DNA of 64,000 nt from Clostridia bacterium (GCA_017942005.1 JAGAVJ010000050.1:20971-84970), one strand, 5' to 3'; counted from the first letter of the stretch, positions 1-9,314 are shown. The notes: generated by a model not told the origin, from the letters alone. Program-made: numbers and translations.

Positions 1-611
1 AGCAGAAGCAGTACTCCCTCATTTCCAAGCTGACCGAGACGTGCAATGTCAATCATAGCGCCGTCGATGGGGGTTAAATCAATTTTAAAGTCGCCTGTAT
101 GCACGACTGTGCCGACCGGTGTTTTGATGGCGAAGCAGCACGCGTCTGCAATTGAGTGGTTGACATGAATGAATTCGATGCTGAAAACACCTGCGCGAAT
201 TTTATCACCGGGTTTGCATTCGATCAGTTCCGGCGTTTCCTCATAGCTGTGTTCTGAAAGCTTGTTGCGCAAAATACCGAGTGTCAGACGAGTTGCGTAC
301 ACGGGGACATGCAAATCCCGCAGTACATACGGCAGTGCGCCGATATGATCTTCATGTCCGTGCGTGATGAAAATACCGCGGATTTTATCTATATTCTTTT
401 CAAGATATGTGGTATCCGGGATGACAAAGTCAACGCCGGGCATCTCATCATCCGGGAATCCCATGCCGCAGTCGATGATGATGATATCGTTTTCATATTC
501 CAGTACGGTGATGTTTTTTCCGACCTCCTGTAGGCCGCCGAGCGAAATCACCTTTAATTTGCTCGTGTTTTGGGCAGCGCCGGCATTCTTTGACTGTTTT
601 CCTTTTGCCAT
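1..611 (-). CDS. rnj: Ribonuclease J, N-terminal part (cut by window edge)
   Basis: RNase J is a metallo-beta-lactamase/beta-CASP nuclease with endonuclease and 5'-to-3' exonuclease activity in mRNA decay and rRNA maturation. The visible 203 residues hold the metal motifs in order: IDCGMGFP (about residue 46), the signature HGHEDH (84-89), a histidine pair in HVNHS (149-153) and HTGDFKID (171-178). The beta-CASP and C-terminal domains lie beyond position 1. The ATG at 611 is preceded by an AAGGAA ribosome site about 12 bases upstream. The first 18 residues are a lysine-rich tail typical of Clostridial copies. Whether it is the J1 or J2 paralogue cannot be told from this part. Confidence 0.95.
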   Translation of the reverse strand, partial: MAKGKQSKNAGAAQNTSKLKVISLGGLQEVGKNITVLEYENDIIIIDCGMGFPDDEMPGVDFVIPDTTYLEKNIDKIRGIFITHGHEDHIGALPYVLRDLHVPVYATRLTLGILRNKLSEHSYEETPELIECKPGDKIRAGVFSIEFIHVNHSIADACCFAIKTPVGTVVHTGDFKIDLTPIDGAMIDIARLGQLGNEGVLLL

Positions 612-1528
612 AATGCGTTTTTTCAATTCCTTTCCTTATTTGTTGTATTTGAGTAGATTCTGTATACAACAGCATGCATATGGCATTCGGGCAGACAATC
701 AACAAAAGCCATATCGAATAAGCCCGGGTACCGATACCGCAGTGCATCCGGAGATTGGACGGTCCGGCGTTTATGCGTACTGCGGTATGCTGTCCGGTAC
801 TGCGAAACCATGCTGCACCAAAGGCACAAAGACGTACCAGAGGTGCCCAGTTGTACCGTTTGGACCGATACCGTACCATTTTGCAGGTATGAAATGCATC
901 CGGCAATGCATATGAAAACAAACGAAACAGGGCAGACTGCATCTATGCACGGCACGCTATGCGCAGACGTTTGGAATCAGACGGCGTTCCTCCGACTTTG
1001 CAGAGTGTATCACATACGGTGGATACACGATTGGCGCGGTACGTTTCGATAAACAGTGATAACCCTATTCTCTATTGATTCGCCGCAACTCAACTGTTGC
1101 AGTGCAACCCTACTGTTGCAGTGCAGCCCTATTGCTGCACAAAAATGGCGAATTGAATTTCTCAAGCAGGATGCATTTCTTTATGAGGCGAGCAGCAAAG
1201 GACATCCGCACGTACAAGATACCGATAGGATCATCTTGATAGGAACGTTTCCATTCCAGTTGAATCATTTGTATACGGAACCTGCCGTGCTTCCGCTCCC
1301 ATAAAACGAACCGGGCGGAGTGATACGGCAGACATTCCAGCGGGATGGTTTGCTGCGCCTTCAAAAACGAACAGAATATACTAAACAATAGTATAGCATA
1401 TGCATTTGTCTGAGATACGGCTCAAATGTGACTGAAATGCGTCGCAAATGGAAATTTTCTGTTAAGTCATAAAAATACGATCGAATTTGATAAAACAACA
1501 GGGAACATCATTAATATTTTGATGATAG
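612..1528. other. Long intergenic region without a supported gene
   Basis: About 900 bases lie between the RNase J start and the repeat that follows the DUF4838 gene. Open frames occur on both strands but none has a good ribosome site, a family resemblance or a convincing composition. The stretch 700-1050 is rich in short words such as GTACCG and GATACCG. A tandem repeat is at 1093-1140 (listed separately). I see no tRNA, 6S, RNase P or SRP RNA signature. It could hold an unrecognised RNA or a decayed gene. Confidence 0.5.
1093..1140. repeat. Short tandem repeat, 19-bp unit
   Basis: Two near-identical 19-bp units (1093-1111 and 1112-1130, one mismatch) are followed by a degenerate half unit. 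Each unit contains the small palindrome GTTGCAGTGCAAC or a one-base variant, so each copy can fold into a hairpin. Confidence 0.7.
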
Positions 1529-1580
1529 AAAGTTTTGAGGGGAGTTTGAGGGGAACTTTTTCAAAAGTTCCCCTCAACGT
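1529..1580. repeat. Dispersed hairpin repeat, half copy (3' of DUF4838 gene)
   Basis: This is one end of the dispersed family. It starts with AAAGTTTTGAGGGGAG and contains a perfect 13-bp hairpin (GAGGGGAACTTTT, loop TC, 1548-1575). It lies about 15 bases past the stop codon of the minus-strand DUF4838 gene and probably also acts as its terminator. Confidence 0.8.
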
Positions 1581-1592
1581 TCCTTGTCTCCC

Positions 1593-3527
1593 TTAAACCC
1601 AGCCAAGCGGGTTATTTTCAAGATGCAGCTTTTCCCGCGGGAAGCGCGTTAAGCACAGTCCCTCCCGGATATCTGGTGCGTTGTGCGCAATCATTGCGTC
1701 GATCATCGCATTGTTGAAATTGCGGTAGTCTTCTTCTTTTTCTGCAAACATAACAGATGTGATGCGGCTGCGTTCCGCATCGGAAAGACCTTCCACAGTG
1801 TTCAGAACCTGCGTCAAATTTTCTTTTTCAAGGTCAAGCACGGCGCGGTGATAATAGGACGCAAGGTATGTTATTTGCAGTGCGGAGGTTTCAATATGCT
1901 CTGACAGCACAGGATCGCGTTCCGCTTCTGCGGCATGTGCAAAATATTTTTGACCGGCTGCAAGAACGGGATTCATTGTAAGGGATGAATACCAGGTCAG
2001 ATACGGTGTCAGTTCCTTCTTTGTCATGGCGCGGATGTCTGCTGCGGTAAGGGCAGGTGCGTCGCTGTCTGCGTGATGCTGTATCTTTTTCGGAGGATAA
2101 AGGGTATGCGGTGCATCATAGACCGTCATGTGATGATCCCTGGTTTCTTCCATGGCAGCGGCAAGGTACGCCCGGATGTCGTCGGCACCGCTGCCGTAGT
2201 AGTCGTCAATAAATTCATTGGCAAGGGCAGCGTAGGTCTCCTTTGTCATATAAGGGTCCCAGAGCAGCTTGGAGAACAGATATCCGCGCAGCTCACAGAA
2301 TTCACAGTTGCGGGAGGTATACGCCCCCTGTTCAAAAATGTATTTTGCGTGATTTTCAGCAAACAGGCGAACGTTTTTGCGCATGACCTCAAAATTCGGG
2401 AACGTCAGGGAATAGTGCGCAAAATCCGTGGTATAGTCCCAGATGGAAAGTGTTTCGGACAGCGCCGACCACTTGCGGATGAGCACCGGAAAGCTGTCGG
2501 ACTTCATATAGGGGTCGTCGATGGCGTCACATTCATCGAGCGGGTGGCGGAAGCAGCCTTCAATGGTGCACATTTCCACGGTGACATTGGGACGCGGCTT
2601 GACGCCGAGGGGCGCTTTTCTTGTAAAGCGGTAGGCAAAGGTATGGATCATGACATCCGGAAATTCCTCGCGGATGGCGTCTGCAATGCGGTTGACAAAC
2701 AGGATATAGGAGCCGGCATACGAGCCTGTTTTTTCGAGCAGTGCGGTACACTTTTCGCACTGGCAGCCGACACCCTCTGCGCCGCTGTCATTTTGAGAGA
2801 CGGAAATGAAGCGTGCGCCGGGGTGGGCATGCAGACTTGCACGGACGTTCTTCAAAACGGTTTCATAAACCGTTTCGTCGCACAGACACGGTTCCGTATT
2901 GATATGACTTGCTCCGGATTTTTCCATTTCCGCAAGTGCATACAGCGTATGGCATGCGCCGCCTGCCCAGTTGGCGCTTCCGCCCCACTTTTCTTCAATC
3001 GGGCGGAATTTTCTGCCGTTTGCTTTGCGCTTGGCACAGAATTCGTCGTGACAGGTATAGTCATACCAGAACGTGTTGCGGACATCAAAGACCGGAACTT
3101 CGCGGACATTGATATCTGCCGGAACGGCAAAGGTATCCAGCTGCGGAATTTTTTCAAAATACGATGCATAGAAGCGGCAGCCCGCAAATTTTTCAAGGAA
3201 ATCATATACGGCATACAGCGTGCCGCGGCCGGACGCGCCGAGCAGATACAGCGTTTCACCGACTGCACGGATGACAAAACCGTCCTCCCCAAGTGCGGAG
3301 ATGTCATAGGTGACAGTGTCAGCATTTCGTGCGGTACATATGCCGACAACGAGTTCCTTTTCTGTTACGGGGGAATCGTCCATGACGGTTTCGATTGGCG
3401 CACCGGTGATTTTTGTAAAATAAGCGGCAAGCTCTGCGGCGGCATTTTCCACGGCGGGATCGGGAGAAATTGCGCATACGATGCGGTATGCGGTGGTTTT
3501 ATGTTCGGCAAGCGTCAGCGTCTTCAT
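1593..3527 (-). CDS. DUF4838 domain glycoside hydrolase-like protein
   Basis: 644 residues. The N-terminal ~120 residues look like the alpha/beta domain found before the catalytic barrel in GH67/GH20-like enzymes. The central part matches the DUF4838 family: SVSQNDSGAEGVGCQCEKC near residue 245, and a later ENHAKYIFEQGAYTSRN segment. Members are usually encoded near plant or host glycan genes and are thought to act on uronic or amino sugars, but the reaction is not established. There is no signal peptide, so it should be cytoplasmic. The start has GAGG nine bases upstream and a consensus promoter at 3582-3610. It stands alone as a transcription unit between two repeat copies. Confidence 0.85.
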   Translation of the reverse strand: MKTLTLAEHKTTAYRIVCAISPDPAVENAAAELAAYFTKITGAPIETVMDDSPVTEKELVVGICTARNADTVTYDISALGEDGFVIRAVGETLYLLGASGRGTLYAVYDFLEKFAGCRFYASYFEKIPQLDTFAVPADINVREVPVFDVRNTFWYDYTCHDEFCAKRKANGRKFRPIEEKWGGSANWAGGACHTLYALAEMEKSGASHINTEPCLCDETVYETVLKNVRASLHAHPGARFISVSQNDSGAEGVGCQCEKCTALLEKTGSYAGSYILFVNRIADAIREEFPDVMIHTFAYRFTRKAPLGVKPRPNVTVEMCTIEGCFRHPLDECDAIDDPYMKSDSFPVLIRKWSALSETLSIWDYTTDFAHYSLTFPNFEVMRKNVRLFAENHAKYIFEQGAYTSRNCEFCELRGYLFSKLLWDPYMTKETYAALANEFIDDYYGSGADDIRAYLAAAMEETRDHHMTVYDAPHTLYPPKKIQHHADSDAPALTAADIRAMTKKELTPYLTWYSSLTMNPVLAAGQKYFAHAAEAERDPVLSEHIETSALQITYLASYYHRAVLDLEKENLTQVLNTVEGLSDAERSRITSVMFAEKEEDYRNFNNAMIDAMIAHNAPDIREGLCLTRFPREKLHLENNPLGWV

Positions 3528-3581
3528 AAGAAGTACCTCGTTTCTTTTTATGTGATAATCGCACAGATCAATGGCAGCATT

Positions 3582-3610
3582 ATTATATTACATTCAACAC
3601 AGGATGTCAA
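3582..3610 (-). promoter_or_regulatory. Housekeeping promoter for the DUF4838 gene
   Basis: Read on the minus strand: TTGACA (3605-3610), 17-bp spacer, TATAAT (3582-3587). The predicted start is about 45-50 bases before the gene start at 3527. Confidence 0.85.
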
Positions 3611-3635
3611 GGCAAAATGAAAAAATTCCCATCCT

Positions 3636-3695
3636 GAAAGTTTTTTGAAGAAGGGTGTGGGAAGGAACTTTTTTTCAAAAAAGTTCCTTCCCACA
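3636..3695. repeat. Dispersed hairpin repeat, half copy (3' of M18 gene)
   Basis: AAAGTTTTTTGAAG leads into a long hairpin (arms about 17 bp, 3656-3693, GTGGGAAGGAACTTTTT type). It sits directly after the stop of the minus-strand aminopeptidase gene, so it probably terminates that gene's transcription. Confidence 0.8.
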
Positions 3696-3705
3696 ATTAC
3701 TCTAT

Positions 3706-5148
3706 TTAATCTTCGTTAAACGCCTTGACGCAGCGATAGGTCTCGTAAATGTCGTACTTGGATACCACCTCATACGGTGCATGCATCGAAAGCACGGGAA
3801 CGCCAATATCAATGGTGTCAATGTTGTGCATGGAAATATACTTTGCAACGGTTCCGCCGCCGCCGGCGTCTACCTTGCCAAGCTCTCCGGTCTGGAACAG
3901 GACGCCTTCGCGGATGAGCAGATTGTGAATATAGCCGACATATTCTGCGGAAGCATCATTGGTGCCGCCTTTTCCGCCGCCGCCGGTATATTTGGTGACG
4001 ACCACGCCGCGGTTGATATACGACGAATTCCGCGCTTCAAACTGTCCTGCGAATTTAGGGTCGAATGCTGCATTGACATCTGCGGACAGGCACTTGGAAT
4101 TTGCACGGACGGTACCAATGTTTGCGCCGAGCGTATTTGCAAGATCGGAGAACACGTCGATCATTAGGCTGCCCTGCATACCAGTCGGTCCGTCGGAGCC
4201 GGTTTCCTCTTTATCGGCAAAAATTGCATAAATGGTATGCACCGGATGCTCTGCTTCTACAGCGGCGCACATCATCGGGTATGCACAGACGCGGTCGTCG
4301 TGTCCGTATGCGCCGATCAGTGTGCGGTCAAGACCGATATCGCGTGCCTTCATTGCCGGAACGATGGAAAGCTCCGCGCTCATCAGGTCGCGCTCCGTAA
4401 TGCCGTATTTTTCGTACATTGCCGCAAGGAAGTTCAGTTTGTACTTCTGGTCTGCCTTTTCATCGTCATAAGGGGATGCGGAAACGACGATATTCAGGCT
4501 TTCACCGTCAATGGCAGAACCCATCGGGCGGCTGTTCTGCTCATGACCGAGGTGCGGAAGAATGTCTGTGATATAAAATACCGGATCGCTGTCATCTTCT
4601 CCGATGCAGATATCCACCGTGGTGCCGTCTCCTTTGCATACGGTGCCGTGCAGCGCCAAGGGAATTGTGACCCACTGCCACTTTTTCAGTCCGCCGTAAT
4701 AGTGTGTCTTGAGATAGCAGACGCCGTTGTCCTCATACACCGGATGCTGCTTTAAGTCAATGCGCGGGGAGTCTACGTGCGCCGCGGAAATGCGGATGCC
4801 GTTTTCCAAGGGTTCGGAGCCGATGACAAAAACATGCAGCGATTTGCCGCGGTTGTTGATATAGAATTTGTCGCCTGCTTTGACTTTTTGCCCGAAGGTA
4901 TACGGCACAAAGCCGTGTGCTTCTGCCATTTTTATGCCTTCTTTGACGGCTTCCCGCTCGGTTTTGGCGTTGTCAAGAAAGTGTGCATACGGGCCGCAGA
5001 ATGCCTGTGCCGCATCACGGATTTCCTTTGTCAGACCGTCAAAGGCGTCCTTCTGCTCATAAAACAGCGTTTCCTTTAAGGTCTGTCCTTTGGTTTTTTC
5101 TTCCTTGGGTTTGGTTTCCTCTGTCTGTGTGTGTACGGTTTCTTCCAT
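3706..5148 (-). CDS. M18 family aminopeptidase
   Basis: 480 residues, the usual M18 length. It is a cytoplasmic zinc aminopeptidase that removes N-terminal residues, preferring acidic or neutral ones in characterised relatives. Visible active-site motifs are AAHVDSPR (first zinc histidine and its aspartate), GAYGHDDRVCA, the catalytic DKEETGS, and the late SMHAPYE holding the last zinc histidine. The N-terminus starts with a Lys/Glu-rich tail of about 25 residues not needed for catalysis. An AGGAGG site lies 13 bases before the ATG. Neighbours are unrelated, so this is likely a general peptide turnover enzyme. Confidence 0.93.
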   Translation of the reverse strand: MEETVHTQTEETKPKEEKTKGQTLKETLFYEQKDAFDGLTKEIRDAAQAFCGPYAHFLDNAKTEREAVKEGIKMAEAHGFVPYTFGQKVKAGDKFYINNRGKSLHVFVIGSEPLENGIRISAAHVDSPRIDLKQHPVYEDNGVCYLKTHYYGGLKKWQWVTIPLALHGTVCKGDGTTVDICIGEDDSDPVFYITDILPHLGHEQNSRPMGSAIDGESLNIVVSASPYDDEKADQKYKLNFLAAMYEKYGITERDLMSAELSIVPAMKARDIGLDRTLIGAYGHDDRVCAYPMMCAAVEAEHPVHTIYAIFADKEETGSDGPTGMQGSLMIDVFSDLANTLGANIGTVRANSKCLSADVNAAFDPKFAGQFEARNSSYINRGVVVTKYTGGGGKGGTNDASAEYVGYIHNLLIREGVLFQTGELGKVDAGGGGTVAKYISMHNIDTIDIGVPVLSMHAPYEVVSKYDIYETYRCVKAFNED

Positions 5149-5184
5149 TTTTAATGCTCTGCCTCCTGTAAATTTTCTTTTTAC

Positions 5185-5342
5185 GATGTGAGCTCGATGG
5201 TTTCATGGGGAAAACTTTTTTAAAAAAAAGCTTTTCCCCAAACCCCTTTCAAAAAACTTTAAGATGAATAAAATAGATTAAAAGTTTTTGAGGGATGCCC
5301 AAGCGGCGGGGCTGTTGCAAGTTATAAACTTGCAACAGCCCG
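5185..5342. repeat. Dispersed hairpin repeat, complete copy (left end plus type-B right end)
   Basis: The left end begins at a GATGTGAGCTCGATGG motif, followed by the hairpin TGGGGAAAACTTTTT/AAAGCTTTTCCCCA (5206-5240) and CCCCTTTCAAAAAACTTT. The right end (from 5278) is AAAGTTTTTGAGGGATGCCC and AAGCGGCGGGG, which then runs into a 15-bp hairpin GGGCTGTTGCAAGTT / AACTTGCAACAGCCC (5309-5342). The same right-end module occurs at 12990 and 42070. Confidence 0.8.
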
Positions 5343-5476
5343 GGATCACGGAGTGATCCGAATTCGGCGTTTTCATAGTGGATTTTGACAAAAATCCACT
5401 ATGAAATTTCGCTTGAAAAGCGAAAAGGCGAATTTTAAAGGATGGCGCATGTAAATGCGACAGCCCGCAAGAGCGC
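5343..5476. repeat. Array of palindromes next to the dispersed repeat
   Basis: Successive hairpins occur here: GGATCACGGAGTGATCC, TTTCATAGTGGATTTT with its complement (about 5371-5405), TTTCGCTT/AAGCGAAA, and CGCATGTAAATGCG (about 5447-5462). The last ~40 bases (5431-5473) recur almost unchanged at 46610-46650. The array ends just past the stop codon of the lytic transglycosylase gene. Confidence 0.7.
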
Positions 5477-5484
5477 AAGATGTG

Positions 5485-6090
5485 CTACCCTTCGGATGTT
5501 TCGTCTGCATAGAACGTGCGGTAAATTTCCTCTGCCTCCGTGCACCGTGCCACATAATTTTCGGTTTCTGTAATTGGAATGTGAACCAGTACGCCGTCTT
5601 CTGTGATGGCGTCATCGGAAAGCCACCCATTAACGCGCGCATAACCGGCATTGTAGGCGGCATAAACGGTGTCCCATCTCCCATACCGTGCGTAGAGCCA
5701 TGACAAAAGATACGCACCTGCGTCGATGTTATAGGCGGGTATGGCAATGGTATCGGGATCGCATTCTTCCCCACGCAGAAAATAAACCCATTCATAGGTA
5801 TCGGCGGTCAGCTGCATCAGTCCAATGGCACCGGCGTGGGATACCGCATCTTCCCGAAAGCTGCTTTCGGTGTGAATGACGCCGTAGATGACCGATTCCG
5901 GAATACTCCACCGCTCCGCTGCAAGCTCAACCAGCGCCATATATTTACGCGGGTAAAATCGGTTGTAAAGATGCACGGTCGTTTTATCCAATAGAACGCC
6001 GATGCACAGCGCTGCAAACAGCAATATCGGAATCAAAAGAACGACTGCCGCCGCCCGATGCAGTTTGTGCCGCAGTGCACGCCCCGTCAT
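5485..6090 (-). CDS. Membrane-anchored lytic transglycosylase (SLT domain)
   Basis: 201 residues. A single membrane segment (about residues 12-33) precedes a Slt70-type lysozyme fold. Catalytic Glu is in VIHTESSF; the GLMQLTADT motif and the AYNAGYARVNGW motif also fit. It cleaves peptidoglycan glycan strands to 1,6-anhydro products outside the membrane. Its ATG overlaps the coaE stop by 4 bp, so it is the last gene of the prfA-sua5-coaE operon; the slt-coaE pairing is common in Clostridia. Confidence 0.93.
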   Translation of the reverse strand: MTGRALRHKLHRAAAVVLLIPILLFAALCIGVLLDKTTVHLYNRFYPRKYMALVELAAERWSIPESVIYGVIHTESSFREDAVSHAGAIGLMQLTADTYEWVYFLRGEECDPDTIAIPAYNIDAGAYLLSWLYARYGRWDTVYAAYNAGYARVNGWLSDDAITEDGVLVHIPITETENYVARCTEAEEIYRTFYADETSEG

Positions 6091-6737
6091 GAAAGAAGAC
6101 CTCGAAGGGCTAAAATTTTCCGAACCTTTGGGATGAGTGCTGCGCGTTCTCCATTATTGACAAGGACGGTGTCACAGTGTGCGTCAAAGAAAGCGTCGTC
6201 GTGCTGCGCGGCGAGGCGCTGTTCTGCCCTTTCGCGGGAAATGCCGTCACGGGCGATGATGCGCCGGATGCGGATTTCACGGTCCGCGGTAACACCGATA
6301 ATATAGTCGGATTCGCGGTCAAAGCCGGATTCAAACAGCTGCGGCGCGTCGATGCACGCGGCAGGAAGTCCTGCATTTTTCTGCGCAGTAAGCCATGCTC
6401 GGCTGTAGTCCAGAATATATCGGTGTGATATGGCATTGAGACGTGACAGCTTTTCTTTTCTCTGTTCCGGATTTTGCTCGCCAAAAACCAACGCGGCAAG
6501 CGCTGCACGGTCAAGGCGTCCATCCTGTGTAAGGATTTCCGTGCCGAATGCATCGGCCAGCGCGGCAAGACAAGGCTGTCCCGCTTCATAGACGATGCGG
6601 CTGACTTTGTCGGTGTCAAGAACCGGAATGCCAAAGGTTTGCAGAATTTCGGATACCACACCTTTGCCGGCGCCGCTTCCGCCGGTCAGTGCGAGAATTT
6701 GAAAGGCGATATTTGTATGTTCCATAGGTGCGCTCAT
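6087..6737 (-). CDS. coaE: Dephospho-CoA kinase
   Basis: 216 residues. It phosphorylates the 3'-hydroxyl of dephospho-CoA ribose, the last step of coenzyme A synthesis. The P-loop is GGSGAGKG near residue 19. DTDKVSR follows and fits the CoaE substrate region, and a C-terminal R-rich segment (REIRIRRIIARDG) resembles the lid. It overlaps the upstream sua5 gene and the downstream transglycosylase gene by 4 bp each, so translation is likely coupled. A second start (Met5) is possible. Confidence 0.95.
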   Translation of the reverse strand: MSAPMEHTNIAFQILALTGGSGAGKGVVSEILQTFGIPVLDTDKVSRIVYEAGQPCLAALADAFGTEILTQDGRLDRAALAALVFGEQNPEQRKEKLSRLNAISHRYILDYSRAWLTAQKNAGLPAACIDAPQLFESGFDRESDYIIGVTADREIRIRRIIARDGISRERAEQRLAAQHDDAFFDAHCDTVLVNNGERAALIPKVRKILALRGLLS

Positions 6738-7891
6738 TTTGTGTTTGACGAATTGTTTTGACAGGATACCTGTGCGGTACCATTTACGGCAGTGTTTTCA
6801 GGCGCGGAACACACCGCGTCGGCACCCACTGCGGTGCAATGCAGAACGGTAAAGCCTGCTGCTTTTGCAAGACGGTTGTAGACTGCCAGTCCGATCCCCT
6901 TTTTGGATGGAATTCGCGCGTAAATTTCTTTGATATTTGACATGTCGTCGAAGGAGCGCAGACAAAGGAACAGGCGGTGTGCCTGCATGGACGCGTCATC
7001 CTTTCTTCCCATAGAAAGCGTTCTGTCCGCAGGCAGGTACGGCAGGTCCTCTTCATAAACTAAGAATCCGGTATCAGGACGGTTTGCTTTTTCCTTCATA
7101 CACGCAAGAATTTCGTCCTCTGTTCCGGAAAGAAGAAATACCGGTGCGGCGGGCGCATAATGTCGGTATTTCATTCCGGGGGACATTGGCTTGAAGTCTC
7201 CTGTAACTTTTTCCGTAACGATTCGGTCAATGCTGACGTGATCCTCTCCAAGAAGATTACATAAATCCTCATAGGTGACGGCGCCGGGGCGCAATAGGGT
7301 TACATGATCGTCTCCGACGCTGACGACGGTGGACTCCAGTCCGATTTCTGACGGTTCACCCGCTAAAATCATATCCACTCTGCCAAACAGGTCATGGATG
7401 ACGTGTTCCCTGGTTGTAGGGGAAGGATGACCGGAGAGGTTTGCGCTCGGTGCGGCAATCGGGACGCCGGATAAGCGGATCAATGTGTTTGCAATGGGAT
7501 TGGACGGCAGACGTACAGCGACGGTTTCCAGTCCTCCTGTCACGGAATGGGGAATGCAGTCCCGTTTTTTCACAATCATGGTCAATGGTCCGGGCCAGAA
7601 AGCGCAGGCAAGACGGTAAAACAGCGGATTGGTATAACAGTATGCTTCTGCCCAATCAACATCTGCAATGTGTATGATCAGCGGGTTGTCGGACGGTCGT
7701 CCCTTTGCGGCATAGATATGCTTTGCCGCATCTGCATCCAGTGCATTTCCGCCCAGTCCATATACGGTTTCGGTTGGGAACACCACAAGTCCGCCGCGGC
7801 GGATACAGTCCGCAGCCCGGTGCAGCGCCTGCACTTCCGCATCGGCGATACCGTCTGTTATGGAAATGACTTCTGTATTCAGTTCTGTCAT
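6734..7891 (-). CDS. L-threonylcarbamoyladenylate synthase (Sua5/TsaC)
   Basis: 385 residues, the long Sua5-type form with an N-terminal YrdC domain and a C-terminal Sua5 domain. It makes threonylcarbamoyl-AMP from threonine, bicarbonate and ATP for tRNA t6A37. Motifs visible are GGLVVFPTETVYGLG, KGRPSDNPLI and APSANLSG. The C-terminal ~40 residues, after the Sua5 domain, are poorly conserved. Start and stop overlap the neighbouring genes by 4 bp. The prmC gene, often found beside prfA in Firmicutes, is not in this operon. Confidence 0.93.
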   Translation of the reverse strand: MTELNTEVISITDGIADAEVQALHRAADCIRRGGLVVFPTETVYGLGGNALDADAAKHIYAAKGRPSDNPLIIHIADVDWAEAYCYTNPLFYRLACAFWPGPLTMIVKKRDCIPHSVTGGLETVAVRLPSNPIANTLIRLSGVPIAAPSANLSGHPSPTTREHVIHDLFGRVDMILAGEPSEIGLESTVVSVGDDHVTLLRPGAVTYEDLCNLLGEDHVSIDRIVTEKVTGDFKPMSPGMKYRHYAPAAPVFLLSGTEDEILACMKEKANRPDTGFLVYEEDLPYLPADRTLSMGRKDDASMQAHRLFLCLRSFDDMSNIKEIYARIPSKKGIGLAVYNRLAKAAGFTVLHCTAVGADAVCSAPENTAVNGTAQVSCQNNSSNTK

Positions 7892-8982
7892 GACAGCGTT
7901 CCTTCCTCTCCTTGTAATTTTTTGGCAATGTCCGCTTCTGTCAGCGGATTGATCACCGCATCCAGACCGCCGTTGAGAATATCTTCCAATGCGTACAGCG
8001 TCAGTCCGATACGGTGATCGGTAACGCGGCGCTGCGGGAAATTATACGTGCGGATTTTTTCACTGCGGTCACCTGTGCCAATTTGCGACTTTCTGGCATC
8101 GGCACGTGCGGCGTCACGTTTTGTTTTTTCGATATCATACAGCTTTGCACGCAGCATTTTGATTGCCTTGTCGCGGTTCTTGAATTGACTGCGTTCCTCC
8201 TGGCATTCCACGACAATGCCGGTTGGCAGATGCGTGATGCGGACCGCGGATTCAGTTTTATTGATGTGCTGACCGCCGGCACCCGAGGATTTGCAGGTTT
8301 CCATTTTGAGGTCCTGTGCGGGAATGTCGATTTCTACGTCTTCAATTTTCGGAAGGACGGCGACGGTTGCCGTCGAGGTCTGAATCCGTCCCTGAGATTC
8401 TGTCTCCGGTACGCGCTGGACACGGTGTACGCCGGACTCATATTTGAATTTGGCGTAAGCGCCGTCTCCCTCCACAAAGAAGGTGATTTCCTTGATGCCG
8501 CCAAGCTCTGTATCGTTTATGGAAACGACGGAAACATTCCACCCGGAACGGTCGGAGTACATCCGATACATCCGATACAGGTTTCCGGCAAACAGCGCGG
8601 CTTCCTCCCCGCCTGCACCAGCACGGATTTCGATGATAACGGAACGGTCATCGTCTTCATCCCGCGGCAGCATCAGGTATGTCAATTCCTGTTCCAGCTG
8701 TGCGATAACGGACTGTGCCGCGGTCCATTCCTCCCGCGCCATCTGCGACAGCTCCATATCGCCGCCGTCTTCGGCTTCCGACAGCAGCTGCTTTGCTTCT
8801 TCCACCGTTTTCATTGCCTTCTGATATGCATCATACGCCTTTGCAATGGGCGCAAGCGCTCGGTATTCCCGCATCTTTGCAAGGTACCGTGCGGCATCGG
8901 CGATGATATCCGGCTGCTGCAGCTCTACTTCAATTGCAGCATAACGCTGTGCCGGCTCACGGCAGCGTTCCAGCAGGGTCAT
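7888..8982 (-). CDS. prfA: Peptide chain release factor 1
   Basis: 364 residues, normal RF1 length. It recognises UAA and UAG and triggers peptide release. The GGQ motif is in GAGGQHINKTESAV; the codon-recognition P-x-T tripeptide of RF1 appears as PET in VQRVPETESQGR, which separates it from RF2 (SPF). It is the first gene of the operon; a consensus promoter lies at 9021-9049 and GGGAGAG lies 12 bases before the ATG. Confidence 0.97.
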   Translation of the reverse strand: MTLLERCREPAQRYAAIEVELQQPDIIADAARYLAKMREYRALAPIAKAYDAYQKAMKTVEEAKQLLSEAEDGGDMELSQMAREEWTAAQSVIAQLEQELTYLMLPRDEDDDRSVIIEIRAGAGGEEAALFAGNLYRMYRMYSDRSGWNVSVVSINDTELGGIKEITFFVEGDGAYAKFKYESGVHRVQRVPETESQGRIQTSTATVAVLPKIEDVEIDIPAQDLKMETCKSSGAGGQHINKTESAVRITHLPTGIVVECQEERSQFKNRDKAIKMLRAKLYDIEKTKRDAARADARKSQIGTGDRSEKIRTYNFPQRRVTDHRIGLTLYALEDILNGGLDAVINPLTEADIAKKLQGEEGTLS

Positions 8983-9020
8983 TGTATGCGTTCTCTCCCT
9001 TTTTCATATACTACCATATT

Positions 9021-9049
9021 ATTATACACGATTCAGAACAAAAAGTCAA
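9021..9049 (-). promoter_or_regulatory. Promoter of the prfA operon
   Basis: Minus strand: TTGACT (9044-9049), 17-bp spacer, TATAAT (9021-9026), about 40 bases before the prfA start. Confidence 0.85.
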
Positions 9050-9064
9050 TGTTTTTTGATGGGG

Positions 9065-9305
9065 AACGATGAGGGGGACTTTTGAAAAAGCTCCCCCTCA
9101 TACTCCCCCCAAAACCTTTTATTGGGATAATTAAATACAATGTTTTTTACTATAAAAAATCTTCAGCCATGTCAATCTTTTATGTAAACAAGGATAAGGG
9201 CTGTCGGAAGCTTTATTGCTTACAACAGCCCAATATGACAATATTTTCCCCCCAAAAAAGTTTTGGGGGAGTTTGAGGGGACTTTTTCAAAAGTCCCCTC
9301 ATCGT
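9065..9305. repeat. Dispersed hairpin repeat, complete copy with two inverted ends
   Basis: Left end 9068-9120 (CGATGAGGGGGACTTTTG with hairpin 9071-9099) and right end 9250-9303 (hairpin GAGGGGACTTTT/AAAAGTCCCCTC, then ATCG) are inverted copies of each other over about 50 bases. The core 9121-9249 carries the hairpin GGGCTGT...ACAGCCC (9208-9239). The copy fills the space between the DUF4340 gene 3' end and the prfA promoter. Confidence 0.85.
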
Positions 9306-9314
9306 ACTCCTTTG

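Noticed and set aside
364..915. 183-codon open frame antisense to RNase J and beyond
   Set aside because: RNase J motifs are unambiguous on the other strand; the tail past 611 has no ribosome site or similarity.
2073..3620. 515-codon open frame antisense to the DUF4838 gene
   Set aside because: It lies opposite a well-supported family member with a promoter and ribosome site; its own sequence is Cys/Gly/Arg-rich shadow coding with no motif.
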